Below are positions 60,514 through 64,000 of a stretch of DNA of 64,000 nt, in pieces (the stretch's first letter is position 1; each line of letters begins with the position of its first letter). The position numbers and the translations under genes were made by a program. The stretch lies in NCBI GenBank assembly GCA_020059465.1, contig JAGVBZ010000020.1, forward strand, positions 1-64,000, given 5' to 3'. The notes beneath the pieces were generated by a model. That model did no database searches, was not told the DNA's origin, and saw only the letters and a list, made by a program, of their open reading frames with translations. The stretch comes from Brevinematales bacterium (GTDB lineage Bacteria > Spirochaetota > Brevinematia > Brevinematales > GWF1-51-8).

Positions 60514-61257
60514 ATGAAACCTGGAAGCACGGGTTATTGGATATTCACGGGACTGATCGCGGTTCTATTGGGCTTTGTGGGTTTTGGGATCGGGACATAC
60601 AACAATCCGGTCACGATAATGATACGGAAGGCGCAGGTGCTTGCGGCCAAACCGGATGTCGAGAGCAAGAAGAACGCCATCGAGGCGCTGAACGAAGCTC
60701 ATGAATATATCGACGTCGCGATGGAGAAGCTGAAGGTCGAGGAATCCCGCCAGATGTTCGCCCTTGCCCTCGGGGAAATGCTGATGAAGAGCGATATGTA
60801 TCTGGAGGCGGTCAAGTACCTTGAAATCGCTTATTCCATTCTCCCGGGAGATTATTCCATCAATTACGATCTCGCGTTCTGCACCATGCGGATGTACCAG
60901 TTTGCGGCCGACCCCCAGAAAAAGGAAGAACTTTACCAGAAAACCATTCACCACGGATCGATCGCATACGGCCTTCGCCCCGATAATCCGAATATCAACT
61001 ACCTGATGGGAATTTTAAAATTCGACAAGGGCGACCTCAAGGCCGCGATGAAGAACTTCACGGTCATTCTCGATAAATACCCCGACGACGTCGATACCCT
61101 CTTGGCTGCGGCGCGGATTTACTACGAGTGGGGGGATTACGACAAGGCGCAGAAAATTTATATCAAGCTGGAGAGCATTCTCCCGGAAGGCCACTCCAAA
61201 CTGAAACTGATCGAAAAAAATATGCAGAACCTGAGCGGGAGTATGGCGGATGAATGA
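60514..61257 (+). CDS. membrane-anchored TPR protein
   Basis: A 247-residue protein with one N-terminal helix (about 9-32) and then tetratricopeptide-like helices (for instance YLEAVKYLEIAYSILPGDYS and INYLMGILKFDKGDLKAAMK). It is probably a bitopic membrane protein with a periplasmic or cytosolic protein-binding domain. The start at 60514 has GGAG six bases upstream; ATGs at 60493 and 60508 have poorer sites. It overlaps dprA by 8 bases. Confidence 0.75.
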   Translation: MKPGSTGYWIFTGLIAVLLGFVGFGIGTYNNPVTIMIRKAQVLAAKPDVESKKNAIEALNEAHEYIDVAMEKLKVEESRQMFALALGEMLMKSDMYLEAVKYLEIAYSILPGDYSINYDLAFCTMRMYQFAADPQKKEELYQKTIHHGSIAYGLRPDNPNINYLMGILKFDKGDLKAAMKNFTVILDKYPDDVDTLLAAARIYYEWGDYDKAQKIYIKLESILPEGHSKLKLIEKNMQNLSGSMADE

Positions 61258-62329
61258 TTTGGCTTACTATGCCGCGTTAAGCTCGAACGACCTGATCGGC
61301 CCGAAACGTTTCATGAAGATTATCGATGGATTTGGGTCGCTTGAACCCTTTTTTAATCTTTCCCCCTCCGAGCAGATAGGTTTCCTCGGTATAAAAAGCG
61401 ACGACGCCTCGGCGCGTTTTGAAAGGATGCCGGAAGCGGGGCAGAAGATTATCGACGATTGCGCGAAAAAAGAGATTTGTATGGTCACGATCGCCGACGG
61501 GGAATACCCGTCACCCCTGAAAACAATCACCGACCCGCCGTATATCCTGTACTATTACGGAGAGTTTAACCTTTCGATACCCCTCGTAGCCGTAGTCGGC
61601 ACCCGCGAACCGTCGGCGGAGGCGCTGAACATCAACCGTTATTTCGTATCGGAACTGGTCAATTATAATATCGGGATTGTCAGCGGTATGGCGCGCGGGC
61701 ACGATACCGCCGCGCATGAAGCCGTTATCGAGAATAACGGGTATACGATCGCCGTACTCGCCTGCGGGGTGGATATCGTTTATCCCTCGTCCAACCGCGA
61801 TTTATACCGCTCCCTGCGGGAAAGCGGGACGATTGTTTCGGAGTACCCGCCGGGTGTCCGCCCGGATAAATGGCGCTTTCCGCTGCGGAACCGGATCATC
61901 AGCGGGCTTGCCAATGCCGTGCTGATCGTGCAGGCCCCGGTGAACTCAGGCGCGCTGATTACCGCGAAGTACGCCGAGACACAGGGGCGCGACGTATACG
62001 CGGTGCCGGGGAATCCGATGGACGCCCGCTACGGGGGCACCAATCAGCTTCTCCAGCGGGGGGCGAAGGTGGCGGTCAGCCCCGAGGAGATCGTGCTTGA
62101 CCTGACCGGCACGAAGCATCCCGCCGTGCGCCGGAAGGTGACCGAAATGCCCGCGCTCGATGCGGACGAGATGCAGGTGTTCGGTATCCTGTCGCAGGAG
62201 AGGCATGTCGACGAAATTGCCGGGATATCGAAAATTCCGATGGGGGAATTGAACGCGATGCTGACGCGGCTCGAACTGAAGGGAGTTGTCCTCCAGTATC
62301 CGGGCCGGTTCTATATCAGGAATCTATGA
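61250..62329 (+). CDS. dprA: DNA-protecting protein DprA
   Basis: A 359-residue protein that binds incoming single-stranded DNA and loads RecA in natural transformation. The Rossmann-like core shows VAVVGTREPS, SGMARGHDTAAHEAVI, ACGVDIVYPSSN, EYPPG, FPLRNRIISGLA and the VPGNPMDARYGGTNQLL block. A C-terminal winged helix (about 300-359) is present. dprA is also kept by species not known to be competent. Other competence genes are not in the window. Confidence 0.96.
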   Translation: MNDLAYYAALSSNDLIGPKRFMKIIDGFGSLEPFFNLSPSEQIGFLGIKSDDASARFERMPEAGQKIIDDCAKKEICMVTIADGEYPSPLKTITDPPYILYYYGEFNLSIPLVAVVGTREPSAEALNINRYFVSELVNYNIGIVSGMARGHDTAAHEAVIENNGYTIAVLACGVDIVYPSSNRDLYRSLRESGTIVSEYPPGVRPDKWRFPLRNRIISGLANAVLIVQAPVNSGALITAKYAETQGRDVYAVPGNPMDARYGGTNQLLQRGAKVAVSPEEIVLDLTGTKHPAVRRKVTEMPALDADEMQVFGILSQERHVDEIAGISKIPMGELNAMLTRLELKGVVLQYPGRFYIRNL

Positions 62330-63246
62330 TGACAGGCTGGATAATCGTCGTTTCAATCATTGCTTTTTTCGCTGTTCTTATCCTTATTATCAATATGACC
62401 GACTTCTGGATGAAACCTGCGGTATCTGAGAAACGCAGTTTTTGCCCCGATATCGTGATGACATCGAAGGGGAACAGGACTGCCGCGCTGATGGTGCACG
62501 AGTATCACGGCACGCCCGAGTCGCTCCGTTATCAGGGCGAGGCGCTTGCGAAACGCGGGATGGATATCTATATCCCGGCGATGCCCGGCGCCGCCGATTC
62601 GCTTGAAGATATGCGGAAGCTGTCCCCGCCGGATTTCCGGGTCTGGTATGTATTCCTCAGGGATTACTATATTAACCTGACCGCTCAGTATGAAAGTATA
62701 ATCATAGTCGGCGCGTCGATTGGCGGAAGCCTTGCGCTGATGCTCGCGGCGGGGGTAAGCCCTCAGCCCCGCGCGATAGTGACCCTTGCGTCTCCGGTAA
62801 AGATCACCGGCAGGCATTTCCGCAAACGCCTTCTCCGTAACACGATGCTCCGGTTCTCTGGATTGCTCGCGCTGTTCAGCAAAGAAGTTCCGACACGGGA
62901 GATGTCCCCCGAGGCGCGGAAGCTGGTGGATTTCCACGGGGTCGACGGGGTACTGTTTCCCGCATCGGTGCATAGCCAGAAAATCGGGCTTCGCGGTGTA
63001 CGGAAAGCTCTGCGCGGGGTGAAATGCCCGGTATTGGCTATTCATGCGGACGGGGACGCGACGGTCGGTAGTGAGAATATCGACCTGATCGCGCGCGGGG
63101 TGTCGTCGGATATCGTGGTGAAAAAACGCCTCGATCTTTCCGCCGATACGCTCAGCCACCGTCACCGTCTCGCGTCGCATACATTGGCGCGCGGCGAGAT
63201 CCGCCGCTGGATCGGCGGGTTTCTCGGCCTGACGGAGGGAAAATGA
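62326..63246 (+). CDS. membrane-anchored alpha/beta hydrolase
   Basis: A 306-residue protein with an N-terminal membrane helix (about 4-24) and an alpha/beta-hydrolase domain. The nucleophile elbow is GASIGGS (S near 126), the oxyanion region fits MVHEYHGTP, and the acid and histidine may be HADGDATV (D near 243) and LSHRH. It resembles carboxylesterases of the Est30 type and may act on a lipid or ester at the membrane. Start overlaps the dprA stop by four bases; a second ATG follows at 62329. Confidence 0.85.
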   Translation: MMTGWIIVVSIIAFFAVLILIINMTDFWMKPAVSEKRSFCPDIVMTSKGNRTAALMVHEYHGTPESLRYQGEALAKRGMDIYIPAMPGAADSLEDMRKLSPPDFRVWYVFLRDYYINLTAQYESIIIVGASIGGSLALMLAAGVSPQPRAIVTLASPVKITGRHFRKRLLRNTMLRFSGLLALFSKEVPTREMSPEARKLVDFHGVDGVLFPASVHSQKIGLRGVRKALRGVKCPVLAIHADGDATVGSENIDLIARGVSSDIVVKKRLDLSADTLSHRHRLASHTLARGEIRRWIGGFLGLTEGK

Positions 63247-64000
63247 GTACCGCGTCGCTGACACTGATCATCGCCGGGGCTATCATGCTGGGGTTGTCGA
63301 TCGATATCATCCTGCGCGGTACGCGAAAGCTCAACATAGCCGCGTCCGTATTTATCGGGTTGTTTGCGCTCGTCATCGCGAGCGAGGGGATCAAGGGGTA
63401 TCTTTTATCGGTAGCGCGCGTAGGCCTCGCGTCCGGGTTCATCCGCGCGGAGTTTGCATTTATTATCCTGTTGGCTTCATCGTTCTATCTTTTTACCAAC
63501 CATTTCCCGCGGGGGGAGTACTGGAAGATCAAGAGGGGCTTCATGTACTCGCTGATTGCGATGTCCGCGGTCTTCGTCGTCGTTTCGATACTGGGGCTGG
63601 ACAGGTCGTCCGCCAGTTATGTCATGGTTTTTGATAACGGGATGTATGTTCCCGAGGTTATGATCGAATACAATTTCTTACATTATATAATGGCTGCGTA
63701 CATCGGGGGGATAGCGTTTTATTCGCTGTATCTGATTGTTGCGAAAGCGAAACGGGTTCGATTGATCTACCAGAAACAGCAGATCAGGTACTTCCTGACC
63801 GCCGCGGGGATATTCGGAACCCTGTTTTTCCTGACCCAGCTGTTCCGGAACGAATTTCCCCCGACATTGAAATACATCATGCTTGCCACGGGCGGCGTAA
63901 TATTCGCCTCGATCACATTTTATTCTATCATCGTATACCGGTTCGGAAGCCTGCGGAAAACTGTATCGAGGGTAGGTTCCGAATTCGCGGTTTCGCTGAT
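63243..64000 (+). CDS. multi-pass sensor-like membrane protein (cut by window end)
   Basis: The frame opens at ATG 63243, overlapping the previous stop (ATGA), and is still open at the window end (at least 252 residues). It has about eight hydrophobic segments and a QKQQIRYFLTAAG connector before the last ones. This resembles the N-terminal seven-helix regions of histidine kinases and GGDEF proteins (HisKA_7TM type). The output domain lies outside the window, so the class is not proven. Confidence 0.6.
   Translation, partial: MSTASLTLIIAGAIMLGLSIDIILRGTRKLNIAASVFIGLFALVIASEGIKGYLLSVARVGLASGFIRAEFAFIILLASSFYLFTNHFPRGEYWKIKRGFMYSLIAMSAVFVVVSILGLDRSSASYVMVFDNGMYVPEVMIEYNFLHYIMAAYIGGIAFYSLYLIVAKAKRVRLIYQKQQIRYFLTAAGIFGTLFFLTQLFRNEFPPTLKYIMLATGGVIFASITFYSIIVYRFGSLRKTVSRVGSEFAVSL

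Overview
The window is a piece of a Gram-negative bacterial chromosome. It carries lipoproteins with lipoboxes, beta-barrel-like outer membrane proteins, a CsgG/FlgO-type protein, a LpxB-related protein, an O-antigen ligase-like protein and an ECF sigma/FecR pair. Small exported proteins with glycogen-binding-like (CBM48/AMPK1-CBM) domains and the general gene mix remind me of deep or uncultured Spirochaetota (Brevinematales-like), but this is an inference from gene content and only weakly held. Core genes are moderately GC-rich. Several short islands are very AT-rich (about a quarter G+C in the lines I counted). I saw no rRNA, tRNA, CRISPR array or complete transposase. Most promoters I could place match TTGACA-17-TATAAT closely, and Shine-Dalgarno sites (GGAGG-like) are strong, so many starts below were moved to a downstream ATG.

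Layout. 1-2800: dciA-like gene, purB and an exported protein. 2826-10981 (minus strand): membrane protein, metK, a two-domain CBM48-like exported protein, an AT-rich membrane protein, carB, a small unknown and a CvpA-like protein. 11116-13222 (plus): a lipoprotein, then a metallo-beta-lactamase / DUF134 regulator / NifX-like operon. 13526-19721: a LEA2-like lipoprotein, aspS, a defence-like cluster (Mrr-type nuclease, HEPN and MNT pair), and a TetR-EFR1 ferredoxin operon. 19956-23489: hybrid sensor kinase and a CrtI-like oxidoreductase ending back to back. 23490-24317: an 830-base gap filled with hairpin-rich repeats. 24318-31155 (minus): an envelope polysaccharide operon (glycosyltransferase, Wzy/WaaL-like, LpxB-related) followed by an SNF2 helicase. 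31472-35644: polA, then a repeat and an AT-rich Shedu-like nuclease gene.

35935-39427: a tightly packed four-gene operon (membrane protein, zinc-ribbon membrane protein, membrane P-loop ATPase, MscS channel), which is my best candidate for an undescribed system. 39542-49894 (minus): DUF4386 protein, M20 peptidase, CBM48-metallopeptidase lipoprotein, two tandem MDR dehydrogenases, a CaCA exchanger/CDP-alcohol transferase/flavodoxin-like/LOG-like operon, and a CsgG-like protein. 50104-52837: a lipoprotein built of about ten novel-looking repeats, and CbiM. 53075-57045: thrS-infC-rpmI-rplT (infC starts with AUC) and a beta-barrel protein. 57211-64000: ECF sigma factor with a FecR-PEGA-PQQ membrane protein, then TPR protein, dprA, alpha/beta hydrolase and the start of a multi-pass sensor-like protein cut by the window end.

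The AT-rich genes (5863-6639, 16626-17471, 34793-35644) look recently acquired. Two of them lie beside dispersed repeats that recur within the window, which suggests small accessory cassettes inserted between housekeeping operons.
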